From Actinopolyspora erythraea (lineage in GTDB: Bacteria; Actinomycetota; Actinomycetes; Mycobacteriales; Pseudonocardiaceae), in the NCBI RefSeq assembly GCF_002263515.1, contig NZ_CP022752.1, positions 1,612,001 through 1,676,000 on the forward strand: a DNA stretch of 64,000 bases, given 5' to 3'. The notes beneath the pieces are model-generated. The model searched no databases. It saw nothing but the letters and a program-made list of their open reading frames with translations, and was not told the origin of the DNA. A program made the position numbers and the translations under genes. Numbering within the stretch: position 1 is the stretch's first letter; each line of letters starts with the position of its first letter. This document shows positions 52,401 to 61,199 of this stretch, in pieces.

Positions 52401-53039
52401 CGCGAGCACCGTGACCACGAGAGCGTCCGCCCCACGCAGCTTTTCGAGCAGTTCCGGGTCGGGCGTGCGCAGCGAGGCGCAGAACAACGGCATGGCCTGC
52501 CCACCCGCGTTCTCGATCGCGTCGCAGAGGGTGTGGGCGAACGCGGTGTTGCCCGCCATGTGGTGCGCTCGGTAGTACAGCACGGCCACGGTCGGGCCCT
52601 CCCGCCTGCCGGGCGTGCGCTCCAACTCGCCCCACGTGGGGGTCTCAGCGGGGGGTGCGAAGCCGTTGCCGGTGAGCAGCACGGTGTCCGACAGGAAGTG
52701 GTACAGCTGGGTCAGGTTTTCCGGTCCACCGTGGGCCAGGTAGGCATGGGCCTCGGCGCACACACCGCCGGGAACGGTCGAGCACTCCATGAGCTCGGCG
52801 TCGGGCTGTTGCTCACCGCCGAGCACGACCACGGGACGAGACCCGTTGAGCAGGACGTCGAGCCCCTCTTCCCAGGCCCTGCGGCCGCCGAGCAGTCGCA
52901 CCACGACGAGGTGCACCCCGTCGAGCAGCTCGGGGAGGTCGTCCGCACCGACCCGCGCCGGGTTCGCGAGCCGGTAGTCGGCCCCGCTGGCCCGCGCGCT
53001 GAGCAGGTCGGTATCGGAAGTTGACAGCAGCAGGATCAT
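49425..53039 (-). CDS. cobN: Cobaltochelatase large subunit CobN
   Basis: A 1204-residue enzyme that binds hydrogenobyrinic acid a,c-diamide and cobalt and performs the chelation, driven by the ATPase partner. It is homologous to ChlH/BchH throughout. Visible CobN features include A-V-L-Y-Y-R-A-H-H-M-A-G-N-T (about 175), H-A-M-V-H-L-G-K-H-G-N-L-E-W-L-P-G-K (about 510), and the C-terminal F-E-L-A-A-T-V-D-Y-L-F-G-Y-D-A-T. The length is typical for CobN. An AdoCbl riboswitch lies in its upstream region on the same strand, and the chelatase I/D-like gene is 11 kb away. Confidence 0.96.
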   Translation of the reverse strand: MILLLSTSDTDLLSARASGADYRLANPARVGADDLPELLDGVHLVVVRLLGGRRAWEEGLDVLLNGSRPVVVLGGEQQPDAELMECSTVPGGVCAEAHAYLAHGGPENLTQLYHFLSDTVLLTGNGFAPPAETPTWGELERTPGRREGPTVAVLYYRAHHMAGNTAFAHTLCDAIENAGGQAMPLFCASLRTPDPELLEKLRGADALVVTVLAAGGSKPAVATAGGDDEAWDVGALAQLDVPILQGLCLTSSRAAWEENDEGLSPLDMATQVAVPEFDGRLITVPFSFKENDSEGLPVYVADSERAARVAGIAVRHARLRHVPARDKRLALMLSAYPTKHARVGNAVGLDTPVSAVRMLRSLREHGYDIGPGEGPDALPGVAAQDGDALIHALIAAGGQDRDWLSEEQLAGNPVRIPARRYREWFDSLPEQLRSDIEQHWGPPPGELFVDYSRDPEGEIVLAAIRAGNVVLMIQPPRGFGENPIAIYHDPDLPPSHHYLAAYRWLVDDFDAHAMVHLGKHGNLEWLPGKTAGMSAACATDAALADLPLVYPFLVNDPGEGTQAKRRVHATLVDHLVPPMARAESYGDIARLEQLLDEHANITAMDPAKLPAIRSQIWTLMQAAKLDHDLGLEERPHDAEFDDMLMQVDGWLCEVKDAQIREGLHVFGDAPTGEARVSLVLAMLRARQMWGGQQAAVPGLREALGLAEDGSEARERVDDVEALAHSLVSAMEERDWRVDSVEEACRSVLEEVPERVPEVLRFAAAEIVPRLAATTDEMDSTLHALNGGYIPSGPSGSPLRGLVNVLPTGRNFYSVDPKGIPSRLAWDTGHAIAESLLRRYREDNDEWPGAVGLSVWGTSAMRTSGDDIAEVLALIGVRPTWDDSSRRVNGLEVIPLDELERPRVDVTVRISGFFRDAFPHVVNLLDDAFRMVAELDEPDEWNHVRAHTRADIAEHGDERRATMRIFGSKPGAYGAGMLSLIDSRNWRDDSDLAEVYTVWGGFAYGRELDGVEARSDMETAYRRISVAAKNTDTREHDIADSDDYFQYHGGMVATVRALTGQSPAAYIGDSSRPDSIKTRSLHEETSRVFRSRVVNPRWVSAMRDHGYKGAFELAATVDYLFGYDATTGVVGDWMYEKLAETYVFDEQNQKFLTESNPWALHGIAERLLEAADRELWAEPDPETLQRLREVYLQVEGDLEEGPGGD

Positions 53040-53419
53040 GCGATTGGCTCCTCGGCGTCGAAAACCGGGGGGACCGACCAGGACAGGACGCGCGATGCAC
53101 GCGCGTTCGAACGGCGCATCAGTAACCTTCCCAGGGGTCCTCGCCCCTTTCCAGAGTGCGGCGGTGGTCGGAGTCTCCTGGCTCCCGGATCATCGCTCGC
53201 TCCGGTCTTCCCATCCCGACGGGACAGTGACCGTCGACGGAGTTCGCTCCTCGGTGACAGTGGCGGGACCGCGCCGGACTCGCACCGGCTTCCTCCATGA
53301 TCCACCGCAGATACGCGTTCCAGTCTCGGGAACGTGCGGATCCCTCGTCAAGCTGCCGGGCAGCCGGACCGCGCCATCGTGTCGCGGCGCACAGTGCCGC
53401 GGCCCGTAGCATCCCCGGA
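53040..53419. other. Divergent regulatory region between cobN and cobG
   Basis: 380 bases holding the minus-strand AdoCbl riboswitch for cobN (about 53160-53305) and, on the plus strand, a TAGCAT -10-like box (53407-53412) for cobG. No protein gene is supported; apparent frames are riboswitch sequence read as protein. Confidence 0.6.
53160..53305 (-). ncRNA. Adenosylcobalamin riboswitch (upstream of cobN)
   Basis: Read on the minus strand: GGAAGCCGGTGCGAGTCCGG near 53290-53270, GCCACTG (complement of 53258-53264) followed by a TCACCGAGGAG variant, and B12 box GAGCCAGGAGACTCC (complement of 53170-53184). It ends about 120 bases before the cobN start. It controls cobN only; cobG diverges. Confidence 0.9.
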
Positions 53420-54811
53420 GTGTCCGAGAACTTCAGTGCCGACCGTGACAGACCCGACGCCTGCCCGGGCGCGCTCCGGCTTCACCAGGCCGCGGACGGC
53501 GGGCTGGCCCGGATCCGCGTTCCCGGCGGAAGGCTGGACAGTCGACAGCTGCGTGCCCTGAACAGGGCAGCCGTGGAGCTGGGGAACTCCACGATCGAAC
53601 TGACCTCGCGCGCCAACCTGCAGTTGCGCGGGATCGAAGCCCCGGATGAGCTCGGGCGGCTGTTGGACGAGGTCGGGCTGCTGCCCTCGCTTACCCACGA
53701 ACGGGTGCGCAACATCGTGGCCGCTCCCCACGCGGGACTCGACGGGCGCGGTCGGCTGGACTCGGTGCGCTGGCTCGTGACCGAGCTGGACGCGCGGTTG
53801 TGCGCGGATCCGGCCCTGGCCGAGCTGTCCGGCAGGTTCCTGTTCACCGTCGACGACGGCAGCGGTGACCTCTCGCGGCTGTGCGCGGACGTGGGACTGC
53901 TGCCGGTGTCGGCCGGCAGCGTCGCCGTACTGCTGGCCGGGAGCGACTCGGGACTGCGGGTCCGGCCCGACGACGCGCCCTCCGCCGCGGTGATCGCGGC
54001 GCGGGAGTTCCTCGCCGTGTGCCACCGACACGGTGGCGCGGCGTGGCGAGTGGCCGAGCTGGACACGCAGGATGAGTTGGTGGAAGCGCTGTGTGCCAGC
54101 TGCGGACGGTGGCCCGGAGCCGTTGTCGATGTCACATCACGCGAGAGGACGCCGCCCGCGCGGCAGCGGAATCCGCAGGAAAGGCCCACCGTGGGGGAGC
54201 TGGGGCGCTCCGAGGGCCGGGTCGGGCTGGGAGTCGGAGCGCCACTGGGCCGCTTGTCCCCGGCGCAACTGCGTAGCATCATACGAACGGCCGAAGCCGC
54301 GTCCGGTGTCGTCCGACTGACGCCCTGGCGGACGGTGGTCGTCCCCGGCGTCGACGAGGGCGAGTGTTCGGCACGGCTTTCCGAGCTGCACTCGTGCGGC
54401 CTGATCGTCGAAACAGCCTCGCCGTTCAACGGCGCGACCGCCTGCGCGGGCAAGCCCGGCTGCGCCAAGTCCCTGGCCGACGTCCACCGGGACGCCGCGC
54501 GCGGTCTGGCCTACGTCGAGGCGGTGGGGGACGAGACGGCGGAAGCCGGTGTGCTCCCGGTGCACTGGGCGGGCTGTTCCCGCCGCTGCGGGCGGCCGCC
54601 CGGTCCCGCGGTGGAGGTGCTGGCGAGCCCCTCCGGATACTCGGTCAGCTCCACCACGGAGTCCGGTACGAGCACGTGGGTGGCCGACGCGGGCCACCGA
54701 GAGGTGGCCGAGGCCGTCAGGCGTGCCCGCCACGCCGGGACGACCACCGTCCCGTCCGGCACCGGCCACGAGAACAACGACCAGGAAACAGGTGACGAGG
54801 ACTACCGGTGA
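53420..54811 (+). CDS. cobG: Precorrin-3B synthase (CobG), aerobic ring-contraction monooxygenase
   Basis: A 463-residue nitrite/sulfite-reductase-like protein that uses O2 to form the gamma-lactone of precorrin-3B. Two ferredoxin-like half-domains are visible; the [4Fe-4S]/mononuclear-iron cysteines are Cys342 and Cys348 (C-A-G-K-P-G-C) and Cys386 and Cys390 (C-S-R-R-C). GTG 53420 lies 7 bases after TAGCAT and lacks a clear Shine-Dalgarno, so a leaderless start is proposed. Its presence marks the oxygen-dependent pathway. The end overlaps cobH. Confidence 0.93.
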   Translation: MSENFSADRDRPDACPGALRLHQAADGGLARIRVPGGRLDSRQLRALNRAAVELGNSTIELTSRANLQLRGIEAPDELGRLLDEVGLLPSLTHERVRNIVAAPHAGLDGRGRLDSVRWLVTELDARLCADPALAELSGRFLFTVDDGSGDLSRLCADVGLLPVSAGSVAVLLAGSDSGLRVRPDDAPSAAVIAAREFLAVCHRHGGAAWRVAELDTQDELVEALCASCGRWPGAVVDVTSRERTPPARQRNPQERPTVGELGRSEGRVGLGVGAPLGRLSPAQLRSIIRTAEAASGVVRLTPWRTVVVPGVDEGECSARLSELHSCGLIVETASPFNGATACAGKPGCAKSLADVHRDAARGLAYVEAVGDETAEAGVLPVHWAGCSRRCGRPPGPAVEVLASPSGYSVSSTTESGTSTWVADAGHREVAEAVRRARHAGTTTVPSGTGHENNDQETGDEDYR

Positions 54812-55434
54812 TCGAATACATCCGGGACGGCGAGGAGATCTACCGGCGCTCCTTCGCGACGATCCGCGCGGAAGCCGGTCTCGACGAGCTGCCGTCGGAC
54901 GTCGCCGGTGTGGCCGTGCGCATGATCCACGCCTGCGGCATGGTCGATCTGGTCGACGATCTCGCCTTCTCGCCGGGGGTGGTGGGTGCGGCGCGCGGTG
55001 CGCTGAACGCCGGAGCCCCGGTGCTGTGCGATGCGGAGATGGTGGCAGCGGGTGTGACGCGCCGCAGGCTTCCCGCCGACAACGAGATCCTTTGCACCCT
55101 GTCCGACCCGGCGGTTCCCGACCTCGCGCGGCGCCTCGGCACCACGCGCAGCGCCGCCGCCATGGAGCTGTGGCGCGGCAGGATGGACGGGGCCGTGGTC
55201 GCGATCGGCAACGCTCCCACCTGCCTGTTCCGGTTGCTGGAGCTGATCGAGGAGGGGGCGGGCACCCCGGCCGCTGTGCTGGGGATTCCCGTGGGCTTCA
55301 TCGGGGCGGTCGAGTCCAAGCAGGCGCTGCGGCAGCATCCGGGGTGCCCGGAGTACCTGGTGGTGCACGGCAGGCGGGGCGGTAGTGCGATGACCGCGGC
55401 CGCCATCAACGCGATCGCGAGCGAGGAAGAGTGA
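54808..55434 (+). CDS. cobH: Precorrin-8X methylmutase
   Basis: Moves the methyl group from C11 to C12 to give hydrogenobyrinic acid. 208 residues; the catalytic histidine is His41 in [11 protein letters not shown], and the C-terminal [10 protein letters not shown] and V-G-F-x-G-A-V-E-S-K segments are conserved. GTG 54808 overlaps the cobG stop (GTGA) and its own stop overlaps the cobIJ start, so the three are translationally coupled. Confidence 0.95.
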   Translation: MIEYIRDGEEIYRRSFATIRAEAGLDELPSDVAGVAVRMIHACGMVDLVDDLAFSPGVVGAARGALNAGAPVLCDAEMVAAGVTRRRLPADNEILCTLSDPAVPDLARRLGTTRSAAAMELWRGRMDGAVVAIGNAPTCLFRLLELIEEGAGTPAAVLGIPVGFIGAVESKQALRQHPGCPEYLVVHGRRGGSAMTAAAINAIASEEE

Positions 55435-56963
55435 GCAGCCAACAGAGCGACACCCCCGCGCCCGGCCGACTGTTCGGAGTGGGGCTGGGGCCGGGCGATC
55501 CCGAACTGGTAACGGTCAAGGCGGCACGCCTGATCGGCGAGGCGGACGTGATCGCCTACCACAGCGCCAGGCACGGCAACAGTATCGCCCGGTCGGTGGC
55601 CGAGCCCTACCTGCGCGGTGACCAGATCGAGGAACCCCTGGTGTATCCGGTCACCACCGAGACCACCGACCACCCGGGGGGATACCAGGGCGCGATCGAC
55701 GAGTTCTACACCGAGATCGCCGGACGGCTGGCCGCCCACCTCAGCGCCGGTCGCGACGTCGCGCTGCTGGGGGAGGGCGACCCGTTCTTCTACGGCTCCT
55801 ACATGCACATGCACAAGCGGCTCTCGGAGCGGTTCGAGACGCGGGTCGTGCCCGGGGTGAACTCCGTCGGCGCGGCCTCCGCCGAGCTCGGACGTCCGCT
55901 GGCTGAGCGCGACGAGGTCCTGACCGTGCTGCCCGGCACCCTGGAACCCGAGGTGCTGGCCGAGCGGCTGCGCGACACCGACGCGGCCGCCGTGCTCAAG
56001 CTGGGCCGGACCTTTGAGGGCGTCCGTGACGCCTTCGACCGGGCGGGTTGCCTCGACAGGGCTTACTACGTGGAGCGGGCCAGCACCCGGCGGCAGCGCG
56101 TCGAGCCGCTCGCCGACGTCGATCCCGACAGCGTCCCCTACTTCTCGCTGGCGCTGTTGCCCAGCCCGGTGGGAACGGGGGTGAGCGCCACCCCGGAAGC
56201 CGGCCCCACCGGGCGGAACTCCGGGCGGGTCGTGGTGGTCGGGCTGGGGCCCGCCGGGCGGGAGTGGACCACGCCCGAGGCGCAGGCCGCGGTCGGCGCC
56301 GCCGACGACCTCGTCGGTTACGGTCCCTACCTCGACCGGCTCCCGAGCAATCCGAGGCAGCGCAAGCACCCCTCGGACAACCGGGTGGAGGCCGAACGCG
56401 CCGCCGAGGCCCTCGAACTCGCCGCGAACGGCCGGGAGGTCGTGGTGGTCTCCTCCGGCGACCCCGGCGTCTTCGCGATGGGCAGCGCGGTGCTGGAAGC
56501 GGCCGCCGCCCCGGCCTACGAGCACGTCGAGGTCCGCGTGCTGCCGGGACTGACGGCCGCGCAGGCGGTGGCCAGCCGGGTGGGGGCACCACTGGGCCAC
56601 GACTACTGCGTGCTCTCGTTGTCCGATCGGCTCAAGCCGTGGGAGGTGATCGAACAGCGGTTGGAGGCGGCCGCGGGCGCGGACCTCGCGATGGCCGTCT
56701 ACAACCCGGCCTCGGCGAGCCGACGTTGGCAGGTCGGCGCGGCCCGCGACGTGCTGCTCCGGCACCGCGCGCCCGACACCCCGGTGGTGATCGGAAGGGA
56801 CGTCGGAGGGCCCGAGGAGCACGTGCGGATCGTTCGGCTCGACGAGCTGGACCCGGAGCAGGTCGACATGCGCTGTCTGCTGCTGATCGGCTCGTCCACC
56901 AGCCGGCTCGTGGAGCGGGCCGACGGCCGGGCGGTCTTCACTCCCAGGCGTTACCCGGCGTGA
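55431..56963 (+). CDS. cobIJ: CobIJ fusion: precorrin-2 C20-methyltransferase and precorrin-3B C17-methyltransferase
   Basis: 510 residues, matching the fused CobIJ of M. tuberculosis (about 508). CobI domain: [16 protein letters not shown] near the start, [10 protein letters not shown]. CobJ domain from about residue 265: [28 protein letters not shown]. The two methylations flank the CobG step, so fusion and coupling place consecutive reactions together. Its 3' end overlaps that of the convergent cobK gene by 13 bases. Confidence 0.96.
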   Translation: MSSQQSDTPAPGRLFGVGLGPGDPELVTVKAARLIGEADVIAYHSARHGNSIARSVAEPYLRGDQIEEPLVYPVTTETTDHPGGYQGAIDEFYTEIAGRLAAHLSAGRDVALLGEGDPFFYGSYMHMHKRLSERFETRVVPGVNSVGAASAELGRPLAERDEVLTVLPGTLEPEVLAERLRDTDAAAVLKLGRTFEGVRDAFDRAGCLDRAYYVERASTRRQRVEPLADVDPDSVPYFSLALLPSPVGTGVSATPEAGPTGRNSGRVVVVGLGPAGREWTTPEAQAAVGAADDLVGYGPYLDRLPSNPRQRKHPSDNRVEAERAAEALELAANGREVVVVSSGDPGVFAMGSAVLEAAAAPAYEHVEVRVLPGLTAAQAVASRVGAPLGHDYCVLSLSDRLKPWEVIEQRLEAAAGADLAMAVYNPASASRRWQVGAARDVLLRHRAPDTPVVIGRDVGGPEEHVRIVRLDELDPEQVDMRCLLLIGSSTSRLVERADGRAVFTPRRYPA

Positions 56964-57700
56964 GAACGGCGCTCCCGGAACCAGGCGAGCGCGTCCTCAA
57001 CCGTGTGCACCACCGGAACCTCCGGGAGCTCGGGCTGGCGAACCAGCACCACCGGCAGCCCCAGCTGACGGGCGGCGGTGAGCTTGCCCTCGGTCATGGT
57101 GCCGCCGCTGTTCTTGCTGACGACCACCTCGATGCGGTGCCGTCGGAGCAGGTCCAGCTCGGCGGCGGTGTCGAACGGTCCCCTGGCGAGCAGCGTTGTC
57201 ATGTTCGGCGGGAGGGGGTGCTCGGGCTCGTCGACACTACGTACCAGGAACCAGTTGTCCCGTGCCGGGGCGAAGTGCTCCACGCCCTGGCGGCCGGTGG
57301 TCAGCAGCACGCGGTGCCCCAGTCCGCCGACCCTCTCGGCGGCCTCGGCCAGCGACCCCACCTGGTGCCAGTCGTCGCCCGGTCCCGGCGACCACGCCCG
57401 TCTGCGCAGTACCAGCAGGTCGGTTCCCGTGGTCGCCGCCGCGGCCACCGCGTTGTCGGTCATCCGCCTCGCGAACGGGTGGGTGGCGTCCACGACCGTC
57501 CCGATCCGCTCGTCCCGCAGGTACTCGGCCAGGCCCTCCGGGCCGCCGAATCCGCCTATCCTGACCTGGCCCCTCGGCAGTCTCGGTTCACGAACCCGGC
57601 CCGCCAGCGAGGACACCACGGGCACCCCCAGCTCGGTGAGCTGTTCGGCCAGTCGCCTGCCCTCGCCGGTACCTCCCAGAATGAGGACACGCGGATCCAT
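56951..57700 (-). CDS. cobK: Precorrin-6A reductase
   Basis: NADPH-dependent reduction of the macrocycle of precorrin-6A. 249 residues with the N-terminal L-I-L-G-G-T-G-E-G-R-R-L-A, D-A-T-H-P-F-A and the C-terminal V-V-S-K-N-S-G-G family motifs. The ATG complementary to 57698-57700 gives the normal length; a longer frame upstream is Arg/Pro-rich and rejected. It is transcribed against cobG-cobH-cobIJ and away from cbiD. Confidence 0.94.
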   Translation of the reverse strand: MDPRVLILGGTGEGRRLAEQLTELGVPVVSSLAGRVREPRLPRGQVRIGGFGGPEGLAEYLRDERIGTVVDATHPFARRMTDNAVAAAATTGTDLLVLRRRAWSPGPGDDWHQVGSLAEAAERVGGLGHRVLLTTGRQGVEHFAPARDNWFLVRSVDEPEHPLPPNMTTLLARGPFDTAAELDLLRRHRIEVVVSKNSGGTMTEGKLTAARQLGLPVVLVRQPELPEVPVVHTVEDALAWFRERRSHAG

Positions 57701-57950
57701 CGGCACACCCCTGAATCGGCTGCGGACTTCCTGCGCCCCGGCCGGTGCGGAGGTCCGCCGGGGCGTGAGCGGGCTCGTGGGAACCCGGACCACCGTGTCC
57801 GTGCTCCACGGGACCGGTCGTACGGTCGCCCCCGCGTTCGTGCGGGTGAGCCGGTGGGAGCACCGACCACGTCCGGAACCGGGACTGTCGAGCCAGCTGG
57901 GACCCGCTTGGCCACGACTCACGATCGAACCCGTTGGAGTGCATTCTGCC

Positions 57951-59051
57951 GTGGCAAACGATAGTGCCGAGCAGTCGGGTGGTCTTCGCTACGGCTGGAC
58001 CACGGGGGCCTGCGCGCTGGCCGCCACCTCAGCCGCCTACGAGGCGTTGCTCACGGGAGGCTTCCCCGACCCCGTACCGGTGCGGTTGCCCAGGGGGCAC
58101 CGCCCCTCGTTCGCGCTCACCAGGGAGAGCTCGGGGCCGGGCTGGGCCCTGGCCGGGGTGGTCAAGGACGCAGGGGACGACCCCGACGTCACACACGGCG
58201 CCGTCGTCCGCTCCCGTGTCAGCCGTGGCGAACCGGGGAGCGGGGTGACGTTCCGCGCGGGTCCGGGGGTGGGAACCGTCACCAAGCCCGGCCTGCCGCT
58301 GGACGTCGGCGAACCGGCGATCAACCCCGTTCCCCGCAGGCTGATGCGCGAGGCGGTCACCGAACTCGCCGAGCGCCACGGCGACTCCGGGGACCTGGTG
58401 GTGGAGGTCTCCGTCGAGGACGGCGAGGAGCTGGCCAGGCACACCTGGAACCCGAGGTTGGGGATCACGGGCGGACTGTCGATCCTGGGGACCACCGGCG
58501 TGGTGATCCCGTACTCGTGCTCGGCGTGGATAGACAGCATCCGGCGCGGGGTGGACGTGGCCCGCGCCGAAGGGCTCGACCACGTGGCGGGGTGCACCGG
58601 CAGCACCTCGGAGCGCACGGTCGTCGAGCTCTACGGACTCGCCGACGAGGCGCTGCTCGACATGGGCGACTTCGCGGGAGCGGTGCTGAAGTACCTCCGC
58701 AGACACCCGGTTCCCCGGCTGACGATCGCGGGCGGGATCGGCAAGATCACCAAGCTCGCGGACGGTCACCTGGACCTGCACTCGAAGCGTTCGCGGGTCG
58801 ATTTCGCCCAGCTGTCCCGCCTGGTGCGGCAGGAGGGCGGCGGCGAGGAGCTCGCCGAGCGCGTGGCCGGGGCCAACACCGCTCTGGACGCGCTGCAGGC
58901 GGCCCGTGCCGAGGAGTTCCCCCTCGGCGACCTGGTCGCCCGTGACGCTCGCGAGGTGGCGCTGGAGACCCTGCGGGGGGCCGCCGTCCGGGTCGAGGTG
59001 ATCGTCATCGACCGGGCGGGCGCCGTCGTGGGACGCACCGCCCCGCACTGA
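57951..59051 (+). CDS. cbiD: CbiD-type cobalt-precorrin-5B C1-methyltransferase
   Basis: Adds the C1 methyl group of the corrin ring. 366 residues: N-terminal L-R-Y-G-W-T-T-G-A-C-A, D-A-G-D-D-P-D-V-T-H-G, N-P-V-P-R-R-x-M and the C-terminal G-G-I-G-K-I-T-K-L-A-D-G segment are classic CbiD. GTG 57951 is used; GTG 57939 is possible, the GGAG being at 57935-57938. It belongs to the anaerobic-type pathway yet stands beside the O2-dependent CobG, and no CobF is in the window, so it probably supplies the C1-methylation in an otherwise aerobic-type route. Confidence 0.93.
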   Translation: MANDSAEQSGGLRYGWTTGACALAATSAAYEALLTGGFPDPVPVRLPRGHRPSFALTRESSGPGWALAGVVKDAGDDPDVTHGAVVRSRVSRGEPGSGVTFRAGPGVGTVTKPGLPLDVGEPAINPVPRRLMREAVTELAERHGDSGDLVVEVSVEDGEELARHTWNPRLGITGGLSILGTTGVVIPYSCSAWIDSIRRGVDVARAEGLDHVAGCTGSTSERTVVELYGLADEALLDMGDFAGAVLKYLRRHPVPRLTIAGGIGKITKLADGHLDLHSKRSRVDFAQLSRLVRQEGGGEELAERVAGANTALDALQAARAEEFPLGDLVARDAREVALETLRGAAVRVEVIVIDRAGAVVGRTAPH

Positions 59052-59084
59052 CCGGTCTCCGCCACCCGGCTTCCGCAGGACTCA

Positions 59085-59115
59085 CCCGGCGGAGCCTCCC
59101 ACGGGCTCCGCCGGG
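59085..59115. terminator. 12-bp stem-loop between convergent cbiD and cobM
   Basis: Perfect arms 59085-59096 and 59104-59115 with a 7-base loop, 34 bases after the cbiD stop and about 100 bases from the end of cobM. A bidirectional terminator is likely. Confidence 0.72.
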
Positions 59116-59214
59116 GTCGGGCCCGACGTCGAGCGGTCACCGCGCCACCTCGGTCCCCGTCTTCGGGAGCGCCGCGGGCGGATCCGGATCCCCTGGGGAG
59201 TCACGGCCGGGTGA

Positions 59215-59958
59215 TCACTCGCGGCACCGGTTCGCGGAGTACAGGTGGCTGTCGGGGAACTCGCCCGCCGTGAGCACCTCCCCTACGACGATCACGGCGG
59301 TCCGTTCGATCCCGGCCTGCCTGACCTGGGCGGCTATGTCGGCCAGCGTGCCGCGCAGCACGGTCTCGTCGTCCCTGCTCGCCCCGGCGACCACGGCCAC
59401 GGGGCACTCCCGGCCGTAGTTCGGCACCAGCCGCTCCACGAGTTCCTCGACGCGGTTGACCGCTAGGTGCAGCACCATCGTCGCGCCGCCGCGCCCCAGT
59501 GTTTCGAGCTCCTCCCCCTCCGGCATCGGGGTCGCCCTGGCCGCGATCCTGGTCAGCAGCACGGTCTGCCCCACGCCGGGAACGGTGAGCTCCCGGTTCA
59601 GCGCTGCGGCGGCCGCCGCGAAGGCGGGAACCCCGGGGACCATCTCGTAGGCGACACCGTGGGCGTCGAGCCTGCGCATCTGTTCGGCCACCGCGCTGAA
59701 CACCGCCGGGTCCCCGGAGTGCAGCCGCGCCACGTCCTGCCCTCGCCGATCCGCCGCCAGCATCTCCTCGACGATCTCGTCGAGCGTCATCCTGGCGGTG
59801 TCCACGAGACGGGCGTCCGCCGGGCACTGCTCCAGCAGCTCCTGGGGAACCAGACTGCCCGCGTACAGGCACACCGGGCAGTTCGCGAGGACGTCGCGGC
59901 CCCGAACCGTGATCAGGTCGGCCGCGCCGGGGCCGGCACCGACGAAGTGAACGGTCAT
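59215..59958 (-). CDS. cobM: Precorrin-4 C11-methyltransferase
   Basis: 247 residues, normal for CobM. The N-terminal H-F-V-G-A-G-P-G-A-A-D-L-I-T-V-R-G, A-R-L-H-S-G-D-P-A-V-F-S and the V-P-G-V-P-A-F-A region fit closely; it is more canonical than the tailed paralogue at 41380. The ATG overlaps the cobL stop (ATGA), so the two are coupled. Confidence 0.94.
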   Translation of the reverse strand: MTVHFVGAGPGAADLITVRGRDVLANCPVCLYAGSLVPQELLEQCPADARLVDTARMTLDEIVEEMLAADRRGQDVARLHSGDPAVFSAVAEQMRRLDAHGVAYEMVPGVPAFAAAAAALNRELTVPGVGQTVLLTRIAARATPMPEGEELETLGRGGATMVLHLAVNRVEELVERLVPNYGRECPVAVVAGASRDDETVLRGTLADIAAQVRQAGIERTAVIVVGEVLTAGEFPDSHLYSANRCRE

Positions 59959-61199
59959 CGCTTCGTCACCGCCCACTGGGTCACCCGCATCGCGGGGCGC
60001 CAAGCGGTGAATCCGCCGATCGGTGCGGCTTGCTCGATGCCGATGCGCACCAATTCGCCGCCCAGTCGGCCGTACCAGTCGGACACTATCGACTCCGATT
60101 CCATCGTGACGGCGTTGACCACCAGGCGTCCACCCGGGGCCAGTGCCTCCGTACAGGTCCGTAACACGTCGGGGGTGGTCACCCCACCGCCGACGAACAC
60201 CGCGTCCGGGCGTTCCAGGTCGCGCAGGGCCTCCGGGGCGGCTCCGCGAACCACGTCCAGCTCAGGTACGCCCAGCCGGGTGGCGTTGCGGGTGATGCGC
60301 TCGGCCCGTTCGCCGCTCCGCTCGACCGCGACCGCACGGCAGGCGGGGGAGGCGCGCATCCACTCGATCGCCACGCTTCCCGCGCCCGCTCCCACGTCCC
60401 ACAGCAGTCCGCCGGGGGAGGGAGCCAGCCGGGCCAGGGTGGTGATCCGCACGTCGCGCTTGGTGAGCTGCCCGTCGTGCTCGAACGCGTCGTCGGGCAG
60501 TCCCGGTGCCCCCACGGTCCGGAAACGGCCGAGGGGTTCCCGCGGCCCGTCCTCGGCGCGGCACTCCACCGCGAGCACGTGCAGCGGTCCGGTGTGTTCC
60601 CGCAGCTCGGCCGCTGTGGTGCTGCGCCGCCGTTCGCGCTCCGAGCCCAGGTACTCCAGCACCGTCAGCTCGCTGCGGCCGAAACCGTGTTCGGTGAGCA
60701 GCTCGGCGACCTTCGAGGGCGTTGTGCCGTCGGAGCCGAGCACCAGCAGTCGAGCCCCGGGTTCGAGAGCGGCCAGGACGTTCTCCACCGCCCTGCCGAC
60801 CAGGTTGACCACGCGGGTCTCCTGGAGTGGCCAGCCCAGCCGGGAACAGGCCAACGACACCGAGGACGGCCGGGGGATCACCTCCAGCCGTTCCGGCCCC
60901 AGCAGCCTCGCCAGGGTCGCCCCGATGCCGTGGAACATGGGATCTCCGCTCGCCAGCACGCACCGGGACCTGTCGGCGTACTCGGCGAGCAGGCCGGGCA
61001 GCGCGGGCAGCAGCGGTGAGGGCCAGGCGACCCGGAGCCCGCTCGGTTCCGGTACCAGGTCGAGCTGGCGACGGCTGCCCAGCAGCACCTCGGCCTCGGT
61101 GATCGCCTCCCTGGCGGCCGGGGACAGGCCCTCCCAGCCGTCGGCGCCGATGCCCACCACGCGCACTCGTCCGGTGGGATCCGTTCCCGTCCCGCTCAC
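59955..61199 (-). CDS. cobL: Precorrin-6Y C5,15-methyltransferase (decarboxylating), CbiE-CbiT fusion
   Basis: 414 residues in two domains: CbiE (V-V-G-I-G-A-D-G-W, A-S-G-D-P-M-F-H-G-I-G) and CbiT (L-L-W-D-V-G-A-G-A-G-S-V-A-I-E-W). It converts precorrin-6B to precorrin-8X. The start is GTG at 61199. It is followed directly by cobM. A weak, degenerate cobalamin-riboswitch-like sequence lies upstream. Confidence 0.93.
   Translation of the reverse strand: MSGTGTDPTGRVRVVGIGADGWEGLSPAAREAITEAEVLLGSRRQLDLVPEPSGLRVAWPSPLLPALPGLLAEYADRSRCVLASGDPMFHGIGATLARLLGPERLEVIPRPSSVSLACSRLGWPLQETRVVNLVGRAVENVLAALEPGARLLVLGSDGTTPSKVAELLTEHGFGRSELTVLEYLGSERERRRSTTAAELREHTGPLHVLAVECRAEDGPREPLGRFRTVGAPGLPDDAFEHDGQLTKRDVRITTLARLAPSPGGLLWDVGAGAGSVAIEWMRASPACRAVAVERSGERAERITRNATRLGVPELDVVRGAAPEALRDLERPDAVFVGGGVTTPDVLRTCTEALAPGGRLVVNAVTMESESIVSDWYGRLGGELVRIGIEQAAPIGGFTAWRPAMRVTQWAVTKR

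Noticed and set aside
57078..57950. N-terminal extension of cbiD giving a 657-residue protein
   Set aside because: It runs through cobK on the opposite strand and is Ser/Arg/Pro-rich; CbiD proteins begin near the L-R-Y-G-W-T-T-G motif.
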